From NCBI GenBank assembly GCA_030840415.1, contig JAVEEO010000474.1, positions 1 to 15,785 on the forward strand: a stretch of 15,785 nt of DNA, written 5' to 3'. Source of the stretch: Pseudonocardiales bacterium. Lineage in GTDB: Bacteria; Actinomycetota; Actinomycetes; Mycobacteriales; Jatrophihabitantaceae. The position numbers and the translations under genes were made by a program. Shown one piece after another: positions 10,151 through 15,785 of this stretch. Numbering within the stretch: position 1 is the stretch's first letter; every line of letters begins with the position of its first letter. Under the pieces are notes generated by a model. That model was not told the origin of the DNA, made no database searches, and saw only the letters and a list, made by a program, of their open reading frames with translations.

Positions 10151-10687
10151 TCAGGCCGCTACGAGGTCCAGCCGCCGAGCGCGCTCGCGATGCTCGGGAC
10201 GGATGCCGGCCACGCCACGTTGCGGAGGGCGCCGGCTGGCCGAGTCCAGCTCCACCAGCAGCCCGGTGATGGCTTCGAAGAGTTCACCGTCTTCCCGGAC
10301 CAGGGTGACCTCCCGAAGCAGGCGGTGCAGCATGGTGCGCGCGGCGCCATGATCACCTGCCTGGGAAACGGCACGGGCACCGTCGAGGATTCGCCGCACA
10401 TCGACAGCGTCGTAGTCGGCGATGCCAATATCACGGCCCGGAGCAAGTTCGGCGGCACGCCGTTGCAGGTCGGCGTCGAGCGCCTCCCACGTGTCGAAGG
10501 TGGCCTCGATCCGATCCCAGTCGTGTCTGCGGACGGCCTCCTCGATTGCGGATTCGTCCACTGCCAGCGACTCGCCGGCGCCGTCCGGTGGGCACAGCCA
10601 CAGCGTGCCGGCGGCGTCGCGCACCAGAAAGGTTTCGGCCGAGCGTGGCATGGCGACGAGCGTCACGGACCCGCTGATGCTGGACAT
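10151..10687 (-). CDS. Unknown protein, middle gene of the ATPase operon
   Basis: The 178-residue protein begins at the ATG at 10687, 4 bases after the stop of the 272-aa gene, and stops 1 base before the ATPase GTG. This near-contact spacing indicates an operon with coupled translation. The open frame extends upstream to 10870 but that part overlaps the previous gene, so the ATG is preferred. The first 40 residues look like short strands (TLVAMP, TFLVRDAAGTLWLCPP). The rest is helical and acidic (ESAIEEAVRRHDWDRIEATF, WEALDADLQRRA). There is also a helical pair (VRRILDGARAVSQAGDHGAARTML split around a Gly) and a basic tail. There are no membrane segments, cysteine clusters or catalytic motifs. 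I do not recognise the family. A small adaptor or regulator binding the TPR repeats would fit the context, but this is inference. Confidence 0.75.
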   Translation of the reverse strand: MSSISGSVTLVAMPRSAETFLVRDAAGTLWLCPPDGAGESLAVDESAIEEAVRRHDWDRIEATFDTWEALDADLQRRAAELAPGRDIGIADYDAVDVRRILDGARAVSQAGDHGAARTMLHRLLREVTLVREDGELFEAITGLLVELDSASRRPPQRGVAGIRPEHRERARRLDLVAA

Positions 10688-10691
10688 GCGC

Positions 10692-11510
10692 TCAGGGTAG
10701 CGGGGTGATGGCGATCCCGTAGGTTCGTCGCCAGCGTTGTAGACCGCGGAACGCACGCAGCTCGTTGGCTTGCCTCTCAGTGAGCCGCCGCCGAGCAAGG
10801 TCGAGCCGCTCGTACTTCTGCAGTGTGTCGAGATAGGACGACGGCAGCCGTACCTCGTCCAGGTCGGCAAGCGGGAGCGGAGGCCCGACGACTACTTCCA
10901 AGTAGCTGCCGGGACGGCAGATCACCGCCGGCCAGTCGGCCCTGCCGGTCGCCAGTGCCTCCGTACCGCGCTCGATCGCGGCAACCGCTCCACGTACCGC
11001 CCAGGCGGCCGCTTCGCGCTGTACCAGCGCCACGTCAACCCCGGTCGACGAGGTGTAGCGCTGCAGCGAGTCGCCAGGGAACACCGCGACAGGTCGCCTT
11101 ACATCGGCGACTCGGGTGGTGACCAGACAGAATTTTCCGTACGGCCCTTGGGTGCCTAGGCCGCCCGCGTTGAGCGCCAGGTAACGGAATGCCTCACCGC
11201 CTTCCCATAGTGACTCGAACGCCACCCTTCGCGGAAACCACTCCTGCTGGCGCTTCTCGAATTCGCGAAGTCCGGCGGCTCGATCGCCCTTCTGCTGCCA
11301 GATGTCGAAGCTGCGGGCATCGAGAACGGCATCTGTTTCGTCAAAACAGCGGATCTTCTCCGCGCTGACGTTGGTGCCGGCAGCCGCGCGGCCCGCAAGT
11401 GCCCGGAACTCCTGCAGGCCGCCGGACGTATCTGCGGCAACCAGGGCATCTGCTCGGGCGGAAATTCCGGCTGTGTTCGCGGCAGTGATCGTCTCGACAG
11501 CCCAGGCCAT
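10692..11510 (-). CDS. Unknown protein, first gene of the ATPase operon (possible effector or sensor)
   Basis: The protein has 272 residues with its ATG at 11510. It is soluble, without signal peptide or membrane helices. The N-terminal 50 residues are Ala-rich and helical. The middle part (about 85-165) has the most character: EFEKRQQEWFPRRVAFESLW, then a Gly-rich strand region (GGLGTQGPYGKFCLV) and VAVFPGDSLQRY. A strand region (CRPGSYLEVVVG, 198-209) follows, then a basic helical C-terminus (DLARRRLTERQANELRAFRG, 237-256). An enzyme-like alpha/beta or beta-rich core is plausible, and an ADP-ribosyltransferase-like fold crossed my mind, but no diagnostic triad can be shown. Two cysteines (C55, C128) and one more at 198 do not form a zinc site. 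The gene is 4 bases from the next one and shares its strand with the ATPase. I cannot assign a function. Confidence 0.75.
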   Translation of the reverse strand: MAWAVETITAANTAGISARADALVAADTSGGLQEFRALAGRAAAGTNVSAEKIRCFDETDAVLDARSFDIWQQKGDRAAGLREFEKRQQEWFPRRVAFESLWEGGEAFRYLALNAGGLGTQGPYGKFCLVTTRVADVRRPVAVFPGDSLQRYTSSTGVDVALVQREAAAWAVRGAVAAIERGTEALATGRADWPAVICRPGSYLEVVVGPPLPLADLDEVRLPSSYLDTLQKYERLDLARRRLTERQANELRAFRGLQRWRRTYGIAITPLP

Positions 11511-11517
11511 GAGTCAC

Positions 11518-11546
11518 TTCATACCGTGTTGCGCCGACATGTTCCA
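11518..11546 (-). promoter_or_regulatory. Candidate promoter of the three-gene operon (TGGAAC-N17-TATGAA)
   Basis: On the minus strand TGGAAC (11546-11541) and TATGAA (11523-11518) are 17 bases apart, and TATGAA is followed by 7 bases and the ATG at 11510. The start codon would therefore be at or near the transcript 5' end, as for dnaG. The hexamers are imperfect matches to the housekeeping consensus. GGAAC also resembles the -35 of ECF sigma promoters, which would fit stress induction, but the -10 half does not clearly match. Confidence 0.3.
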
Positions 11547-11554
11547 TGCACGCT

Positions 11555-11588
11555 CAATCAGGAGGCCAACGACACACCGGCTCAGTCC
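11555..11588. repeat. Direct repeat, copy 2 (overlaps the SagB-like stop codon)
   Basis: This is the partner of 7479-7512 in direct orientation, 33 of 34 bases identical. It contains the last codon and TGA stop (11584-11582) of the SagB-like gene plus 27 bases of its 3' flank. Sequences outside the repeat differ between copies, apart from a shared CTCCAG (minus strand) that is adjacent here and offset by 2 bases at copy 1. Confidence 0.9.
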
Positions 11589-13018
11589 TGGAGCCGCTCC
11601 CTGACCTGACGGATCGCAACCGGCGCGCCCGGCAGCCCGCCCGGACGCGACACGTAGTCGCCCACTCCGACACAGGTGAACAGCAACGTCACCAGGTTTT
11701 CGGACTGGCCGAGCAGGGCCGGCACCTCGCTGTCGGCGAAGGTCATGCCGGACGCGGTGGCCCCGAGCGCGTAGGCCGCCAGGTGCAGCCGCCCCTCGAC
11801 CAGGCCGGCGGCGAGCTGGGCGTCCCGGTAGCCCCGGTCGTCCAACTCGGCGCCGTCGATCGCGCCGATCACCACGTAGCCGGCGTCCGCGGCCAGGTAC
11901 TGGTCCAGGGCCACCCGCAGCAGCTCGTCGCGCAGCTCGGCCTGCCGCCGCGGGGTGTCGAGGTCGGGCCAGCGGTAGATGCCCGGGACGGTGTCCTGCA
12001 CCCCGTGCACCACCACCCAGTGCGGCACCTCGATGCCGCGCATCGCCGCCCGCATCGGCCAGTCCAGCAGCCGGCGCGGCAGCCGGGCGTCCCGGTTCAT
12101 CAGCCGCTGCGAGCCGCGCCGCAGGATCACCTCGTCCAGCGCGGGTGAGTCGGGGACGTCGGCCAGCGCCGTGCCGCCCGGCCATGCCGGGCCCCATTCG
12201 TCGCTGTCGCCGGCCCGCTGGGCTTGCGTGCACAGCGGAAACTCGACCTCGGGCAGGCTGCCCGGCGTGGCCGGACCGCTGGCGTCGGTGGCCGGCGTTC
12301 CGTCGCCGAGGACGACCAGCGCCAGCGGGAACTCGTGCACGCCGTCGGCGCCCACCAGCCGGGTGATCGCGGCATCGGGGAACCGGGTCCGCAGGCCAGG
12401 CCCGGCCCCGGCGCTGTCGGCCGCGGCGATCAGCTGGGACAGCGCGGTGCCGGCGTCCCAGTAGAGGTGGCGCCAGCCCCGCTCGGCGTAGCGCCAACCG
12501 GTCCGCCAGGGAACGCCGGTGACGATCAGCGTGCTGGCCGTCCCGCCGGGCGCGGGCCCGACCTGCACCAGGGCATGCTCGACGGGGTCATACCAGTGCA
12601 CCCCATCCGGTACGCCGGCAATTCCCCGGATGCTGGCATAGACCTCCAGCGGGAACCGGGCACCGGCCGAGCCCGCGGCCCGGAACAGGACCTGGCCCCA
12701 GGCACGCTCGCCGGTCCGGACGACGCCCGCGCCGAGGTAGAGGATCCGGCCGAGCTGCGCGGCGTCCAGCGGCTTGCTCGGCGCCGGGACGCCTGCCAGC
12801 ACCGCGGTGGCGCTGACGCCCGGGTCCGGCAGCTCGCGTGGCAACGGCGTCACCGGCAGGCCGGCGTCGTACTGCTTCACCCACGGCGGGCGGGTGGCCA
12901 GGTCGTTGGGTTCCAGATCGTGCCGGACCCGGGGGTCATCGACCGGCACGTCCCACTCCTGATCGAGGGTGTAGGACGTCAGCCGGTGCAGCAGCCCGGC
13001 TCCGCTCTCCAGATCCAT
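11582..13018 (-). CDS. SagB/ThcOx-type two-domain nitroreductase-like dehydrogenase
   Basis: The 478-residue protein starts at the ATG at 13018, just before the family opening GLLHRLTSYTLDQEW; an open frame upstream to 13207 lacks conserved features. The family is FMN-dependent and oxidises azolines to azoles in some peptide natural product pathways, though many members stand alone with unknown substrates. The N-terminal nitroreductase-like half (about 80-240) shows FRAAGSAGARFPLEVY, GVHWYDPVEHAL and YAERGWRHLYWDAGTAL, close to the canonical RxxxSxGALxPLE, YHYDP and YRHxxLDAG patterns. The second half (about 290-460) shows RRGSQRLM, GIYRW and AGLVEGRLHLAAYALG. Domain one has Ala-Gly-Ser where many members have Ser-Ser-Gly, and its Arg-Phe-Pro-Leu-Glu replaces Leu-His-Pro-Leu-Glu. 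No cyclodehydratase or precursor peptide gene is nearby. The end of the gene lies in a direct repeat. Confidence 0.88.
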   Translation of the reverse strand: MDLESGAGLLHRLTSYTLDQEWDVPVDDPRVRHDLEPNDLATRPPWVKQYDAGLPVTPLPRELPDPGVSATAVLAGVPAPSKPLDAAQLGRILYLGAGVVRTGERAWGQVLFRAAGSAGARFPLEVYASIRGIAGVPDGVHWYDPVEHALVQVGPAPGGTASTLIVTGVPWRTGWRYAERGWRHLYWDAGTALSQLIAAADSAGAGPGLRTRFPDAAITRLVGADGVHEFPLALVVLGDGTPATDASGPATPGSLPEVEFPLCTQAQRAGDSDEWGPAWPGGTALADVPDSPALDEVILRRGSQRLMNRDARLPRRLLDWPMRAAMRGIEVPHWVVVHGVQDTVPGIYRWPDLDTPRRQAELRDELLRVALDQYLAADAGYVVIGAIDGAELDDRGYRDAQLAAGLVEGRLHLAAYALGATASGMTFADSEVPALLGQSENLVTLLFTCVGVGDYVSRPGGLPGAPVAIRQVRERLQD

Positions 13019-13184
13019 GCGGTCAGCCTGCCAGGTGGCCGGGTACGACCGACACCCGCTTCCGCTCCAGTGTCCGGCGATGCGCGGATGGATCGCGTCG
13101 AGGCTTACAGCCCCACCACCCCCAGTTGGGCGCGCGCTATCTCGGTTACGGCCGGGTGGACCCACATTGGACCATGATGACTGC
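13019..13184. promoter_or_regulatory. Divergent intergenic region between SagB-like and HNH genes
   Basis: These 166 bases separate genes transcribed in opposite directions, so both promoters must lie here unless the HNH gene is silent. I see no strong -35/-10 pair. CATGAT (13172-13177), 7 bases before the HNH ATG, is a loose -10 candidate on the plus strand. For the SagB-like gene, CAGG 9-12 bases before the ATG could serve as a weak ribosome site. Confidence 0.3.
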
Positions 13185-13742
13185 ATGGCAGATAGACGCC
13201 CAGGCATCCCCGCAGCGGTTCAGCGAGAGGTCAAGACGGAGAGTGGATACCGCTGTGCCATGCCGAATTGTCGAGAACCTAGGACCGAACTCGCGCACAT
13301 CGTGCCGTGGGCGACAGTAAGGAAACACGAGGCGAGCAACCTAATCGCGCTGTGCCCTACAGATCATGCTCGTTTCGATGCTGGGGAGATCCCGCGTCAG
13401 GTGATCGAGCAGATCAAGGCGAACCAGGCAGTACTCAGTTCCCGATACACGGAGCTGGAGCGTCGTGTGTTGCAGTGGTTCGGTCGCAACCCCACCAAGA
13501 CGATGATCTGTCTCGACTGGAGTAGCGGTCTGATGTATGAATCGCTGCTGCTCGACGGCTTCCTCGAACCCGAGGATCCAGATGATGAGGCGAAGGCCAT
13601 GAAAATGACCTGGGCAGACGAAGGGGACGAGGCGCTCACGTCGCCTTCATTCAGCGCTCCCTTCGGTCCCCGATTACTGCGGCTCACTGCTAAAGGAAAG
13701 GCCCTGGTTGACCGGGTCGCAGCGGCGGAGGCCGTCGAATAG
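13185..13742 (+). CDS. HNH endonuclease domain protein with winged-helix-like tail
   Basis: This 185-residue protein is the only supported gene on the plus strand. Residues 21-65 hold a complete HNH signature. C24 and C29 (YRCAMPNCR) with C57 and H61 (LCPTDHARFD) look like zinc ligands. H38 (LAHIVPW) and N52 (NLIALC) give the His-Asn-His pattern H38-N52-H61. This family cuts DNA with one divalent metal ion. The C-terminal half (about 75-185) has an RYTELERRVLQWFGR helix, a helix YESLLLDGFLEP and a last strand-helix RLLRLTAKGKALVDRV, which reads like a winged-helix domain. No methyltransferase or other restriction partner is adjacent. Third positions are less GC-rich than in the neighbours and the orientation is opposite, both signs of transfer. 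A TTG at 13167 is an alternative start. Confidence 0.88.
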   Translation: MADRRPGIPAAVQREVKTESGYRCAMPNCREPRTELAHIVPWATVRKHEASNLIALCPTDHARFDAGEIPRQVIEQIKANQAVLSSRYTELERRVLQWFGRNPTKTMICLDWSSGLMYESLLLDGFLEPEDPDDEAKAMKMTWADEGDEALTSPSFSAPFGPRLLRLTAKGKALVDRVAAAEAVE

Positions 13743-13748
13743 AACTCC

Positions 13749-13829
13749 AGCCGGGCCGAGCGCGGCAACCTGCCGGCGCAGAGCGCGCCGAAGCTCCCCT
13801 CATAGAGCCCGACGGCGTCCGGCCCGGCT
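13749..13829. terminator. Nested palindromes between convergent HNH and dusB genes
   Basis: AGCCGGGCCG (13749-13758) and CGGCCCGGCT (13820-13829) are a perfect 10-bp inverted pair. Inside lie CGGCA/TGCCG (13763-13767 and 13771-13775, 3-base loop) and CGGCGC/GCGCCG (13774-13779 and 13785-13790, 5-base loop). They fill the 90-base gap between two genes that end toward each other, so a bidirectional terminator is likely. There is no T-tract, which is common for GC-rich actinobacterial terminators. Confidence 0.55.
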
Positions 13830-13832
13830 GCA

Positions 13833-14978
13833 TCAGCCGCCGGAATCGTCGAGTTCGGCGCCGAACGGCACCTCGCGGGACTCCCGGTCGGCCAGCCAGC
13901 CCTCCGGCAGCGCCACCTTCCGCGCGCCGGTGGTGCGCCCGCGCGGTTGCCCGAGCACCTCGGCGGGAAAGAGCTGGCTCTGGTCGAGCCGGCCGAGCAG
14001 CTCGGCAAGCTCGGCCAGCCCGGACGCCAGCGCCAGGGCCCGGCGCAGCTCGCTGCCGACCGAGAATCCCTTGAGATACCAGGCGACATGCTTGCGGAAG
14101 TCGGTGACGCCGCGCTCCTCGCCCAGCCAGTCGGCCAGCAGCTCGGCATGCCGGTACATCGCGACGGCCACCTGGTCCAGGCCCGGCAGGGCCAGCTGCC
14201 GCTCACCCCGGAACGCCGCCGCCAGGTCGCCGAACAGCCAGGGCCGGCCCAGGCACCCCCGGCCCACCACCACCCCGGCACAGCCGGTCTGCTCGACCAT
14301 CCGCACCGCGTCGGCGGCCTCCCAGATGTCGCCGTTGCCCAGCACCGGGATGTCGAGCAGGCTCGCCAGCTCGGCGATCGGCTCCCAGTCGGCCTTGCCG
14401 CCGTAGAAGTCGGCCGCCGTCCGGCCGTGCAGGGCGACGTAGCCCACCCCGGCGTCCTGGGCCCGCAAGCCAGCCTCGCGGTAGGTCAGGTGGTCGGCAT
14501 CGACGCCCAGGCGCATCTTGACCGTCACCGGCAGCTGCCCGTCGGCGGCCCGGACGGCGGCGCCCACCAGGTCGGAGAACAGGTTGATCCGCCATGGCAA
14601 GGCAGAACCACCGCCGCGCCGGGTCACCTTCGGAACCGGGCAGCCGAAGTTCAGGTCGACGTGGTCGGCCAGGTCCTCGGCGACGATCATCCGTACCGCG
14701 CGGGCCACGATCTCGGGGTCGACGCCGTAGAGCTGGATCGAGCGGGGCGTCTCGTCGGCGGCGAAGGTCACCATCCGCAGCGTCTTGGGGTTGCGCTCGA
14801 CCAGCGCCCGGGACGTGATCATCTCCGAGATGTAGAGCCCGGCGCCGTACTCGCGGCACAGCCGGCGGAACGCCACGTTGGTGATGCCGGCCAGCGGCGC
14901 GAGCACCACCGGCGGATCGACGACGAGCCGCTCGCCGATCCGCAACGGCGCCGTGACCGGCGTCAGCGCGGTGGTCAT
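13833..14978 (-). CDS. dusB: tRNA-dihydrouridine synthase DusB
   Basis: This FMN-dependent enzyme reduces specific uridines in tRNA to dihydrouridine. The 381-residue protein has an N-terminal TIM barrel with the family hallmarks: VVLAPLAGITNVAFRRLC (24-41), DLNFGCPVPKV with catalytic C113, VKMRLG with K154, LHGRTAADFYGGKADW (183-198), GNGDIW (214-219) and the phosphate-binding VVVGRGCLGRPW (237-248). The C-terminal helical tRNA-binding domain follows and contains KHVAWYLKGF. The start ATG at 14978 is two bases after the glyS stop, so glyS and dusB are almost certainly co-transcribed and translationally coupled. Length and motifs are normal. The subfamily call B rests on the actinobacterial context and the SEMITSRAL segment. 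Confidence 0.95.
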   Translation of the reverse strand: MTTALTPVTAPLRIGERLVVDPPVVLAPLAGITNVAFRRLCREYGAGLYISEMITSRALVERNPKTLRMVTFAADETPRSIQLYGVDPEIVARAVRMIVAEDLADHVDLNFGCPVPKVTRRGGGSALPWRINLFSDLVGAAVRAADGQLPVTVKMRLGVDADHLTYREAGLRAQDAGVGYVALHGRTAADFYGGKADWEPIAELASLLDIPVLGNGDIWEAADAVRMVEQTGCAGVVVGRGCLGRPWLFGDLAAAFRGERQLALPGLDQVAVAMYRHAELLADWLGEERGVTDFRKHVAWYLKGFSVGSELRRALALASGLAELAELLGRLDQSQLFPAEVLGQPRGRTTGARKVALPEGWLADRESREVPFGAELDDSGG

Positions 14979-14980
14979 GC

Positions 14981-15785
14981 TCAGCAGCCGATCAGCCGGG
15001 TCGCCAGGTAGTCCTCGACCTTGTCCAGCGCCACCCGCTCCTGGGTCATCGCGTCCCGCTCGCGGATCGTGACGGCCCGGTCGTCGAGGGTGTCGAAGTC
15101 CACGGTGACGCAGTACGGCGTGCCGATCTCGTCCTGGCGGCGGTAGCGCTTGCCGATCGCCTGGGTCTCGTCGTACTCGACGTTCCAGTGCCGGCGAAGC
15201 GCCCCGGACAGGTCCCGGCCGATCGGCGACAGGTCGGCGTTGCGCGACAGCGGCAGCACCGCGACTTTCACCGGGGCCAGTCGCGGGTCGAACTTGAGCA
15301 CGGTGCGCTTGTCCATGCCGCCCTTGGTGTTCGGGGCCTCGTCCTCGGTGTAGGCGTCCAGCAGGAAGGCCAGCGTCGCCCGGGTCAGGCCGGCTGCCGG
15401 CTCGATGACATAGGGCGTCCAGCGCTCATTCTTCTCTTGATCGAAGTAGCTCAGGTCCACCCCGGAGTGCTTGGAGTGGGTGGACAGGTCGAAGTCGGTG
15501 CGGTTGGCGATACCTTCGAGCTCGTCGAACTCCTTGCCGCCGAAGTTGAAGCGGTACTCGATGTCGACGGTGCGCTTGGCGTAGTGCGACAGCTTCTCCT
15601 TCGGGTGCTCGTAGAAGCGCATGTTGTCCGGGTTGAGGCCGAGGCCGACGTAGAAGTCCCAGCGCGCCTGCAGCCAGTACTCGTGCCACTGCTCGTCGGT
15701 GCCCGGCTCGACGAAGAACTCCAACTCCATCTGCTCGAACTCACGGGTACGGAAGATGAAGTTGCCCGGCGTGATCTCGTTGCGG
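14981..15785 (-). CDS. glyS: Glycyl-tRNA synthetase, C-terminal part (5' end outside window)
   Basis: The frame is open from the right edge and stops at 14983-14981, giving 268 codons including the stop. It charges tRNA(Gly) with glycine and belongs to the single-chain dimeric class IIa type. Class II motif 2 is visible at the very start of the fragment (RNEITP, then [16 protein letters not shown]), and motif 3 appears as [18 protein letters not shown]. The end is the anticodon-binding domain ([16 protein letters not shown], then [11 protein letters not shown]). An internal Met at 15730 is not the start, since motif 2 precedes it in frame. dusB follows after 2 bases. Roughly the first 40% of the protein is missing from the window. 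Confidence 0.97.
   Translation of the reverse strand, partial: RNEITPGNFIFRTREFEQMELEFFVEPGTDEQWHEYWLQARWDFYVGLGLNPDNMRFYEHPKEKLSHYAKRTVDIEYRFNFGGKEFDELEGIANRTDFDLSTHSKHSGVDLSYFDQEKNERWTPYVIEPAAGLTRATLAFLLDAYTEDEAPNTKGGMDKRTVLKFDPRLAPVKVAVLPLSRNADLSPIGRDLSGALRRHWNVEYDETQAIGKRYRRQDEIGTPYCVTVDFDTLDDRAVTIRERDAMTQERVALDKVEDYLATRLIGC

Larger units (their letters stand above)
7479..11588. other. Putative acquired three-gene unit bounded by direct repeats
   Basis: The unit consists of one repeat copy plus the 272-aa, 178-aa and ATPase genes; the repeat-to-repeat distance is 4076 bases. It separates the SagB-like gene from ppdK. One repeat copy contains the SagB-like stop codon, so the duplicated sequence probably derives from the 3' end of that gene. 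There is no integrase, transposase, resolvase or terminal inverted repeat inside, so the means of acquisition is unknown. A dispersed intergenic repeat family is the main alternative explanation. Confidence 0.55.

Noticed and set aside
7525..11510. Assignment to the Fxs or CATRA type systems
   Set aside because: There is no radical SAM, FxSxx peptide, caspase or TIR domain gene here, and the two partner proteins do not resemble the members I know of those systems.
11514..11540. Eight-codon mini-ORF upstream of the 272-aa gene
   Set aside because: It ends 3 bases before the ATG and could be a leader peptide, but it has no ribosome site and the candidate transcript start lies downstream of it; too short to support.
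13743..13832. Minus-strand frame reading through from the dusB 3' region (possible pseudogene or tRNA)
   Set aside because: No domain is recognisable, dusB is full-length, and the sequence folds as palindromes rather than a cloverleaf.

Overview
The window is very GC-rich, with G or C in most third codon positions. It carries a housekeeping neighbourhood characteristic of high-GC Gram-positive bacteria: glyS, dusB, ppdK, a YbjN-like gene, dgt and dnaG. I infer an actinobacterium. The genus cannot be read from this sequence alone.

Almost everything is transcribed on the minus strand, so the biological order runs from the right edge to the left. It starts with the 3' part of glyS (glycyl-tRNA synthetase), followed 2 bases later by dusB (tRNA-dihydrouridine synthase). 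A small plus-strand HNH nuclease gene then lies convergent to dusB and divergent from a two-domain nitroreductase of the SagB/ThcOx type. A compact three-gene block follows: a 272-aa unknown, a 178-aa unknown, and an 874-aa KGGTGR-type P-loop ATPase with eleven 45-46-residue TPR-like repeats. After it come ppdK (pyruvate phosphate dikinase), the YbjN-like gene, dgt (dNTP triphosphohydrolase), dnaG (primase), a conserved unknown whose start overlaps the dnaG stop, and the start of a small membrane protein with a SHOCT motif. Both window edges cut genes (glyS 5' end, SHOCT gene 3' end).

The housekeeping genes serve translation (glyS, dusB), central carbon metabolism (ppdK), nucleotide pools (dgt) and replication (dnaG). 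The accessory interval between dusB and ppdK (about 7.4-13.8 kb) is the part worth attention. The three-gene ATPase block is bracketed by a 34-bp direct repeat with a single mismatch (7479-7512 and 11555-11588), and one copy contains the stop codon of the SagB-like gene. This suggests the block arrived as a discrete unit of about 4.1 kb, although no integrase or transposase is present. Its ATPase has the KGG-x-GR Walker A variant associated with NTP-regulated conflict systems. Its two partner proteins match nothing I can name, so the trio is the best candidate here for an undescribed (possibly immune or conflict) system.

Other non-coding signals are candidate leaderless promoters (a -10-like hexamer exactly 7 bases before the start codon) for dnaG, the YbjN-like gene and the 272-aa gene; a perfect 7-bp inverted repeat between dgt and dnaG; and nested palindromes between the convergent HNH and dusB genes. 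I saw no tRNA, rRNA, CRISPR array or transposase.
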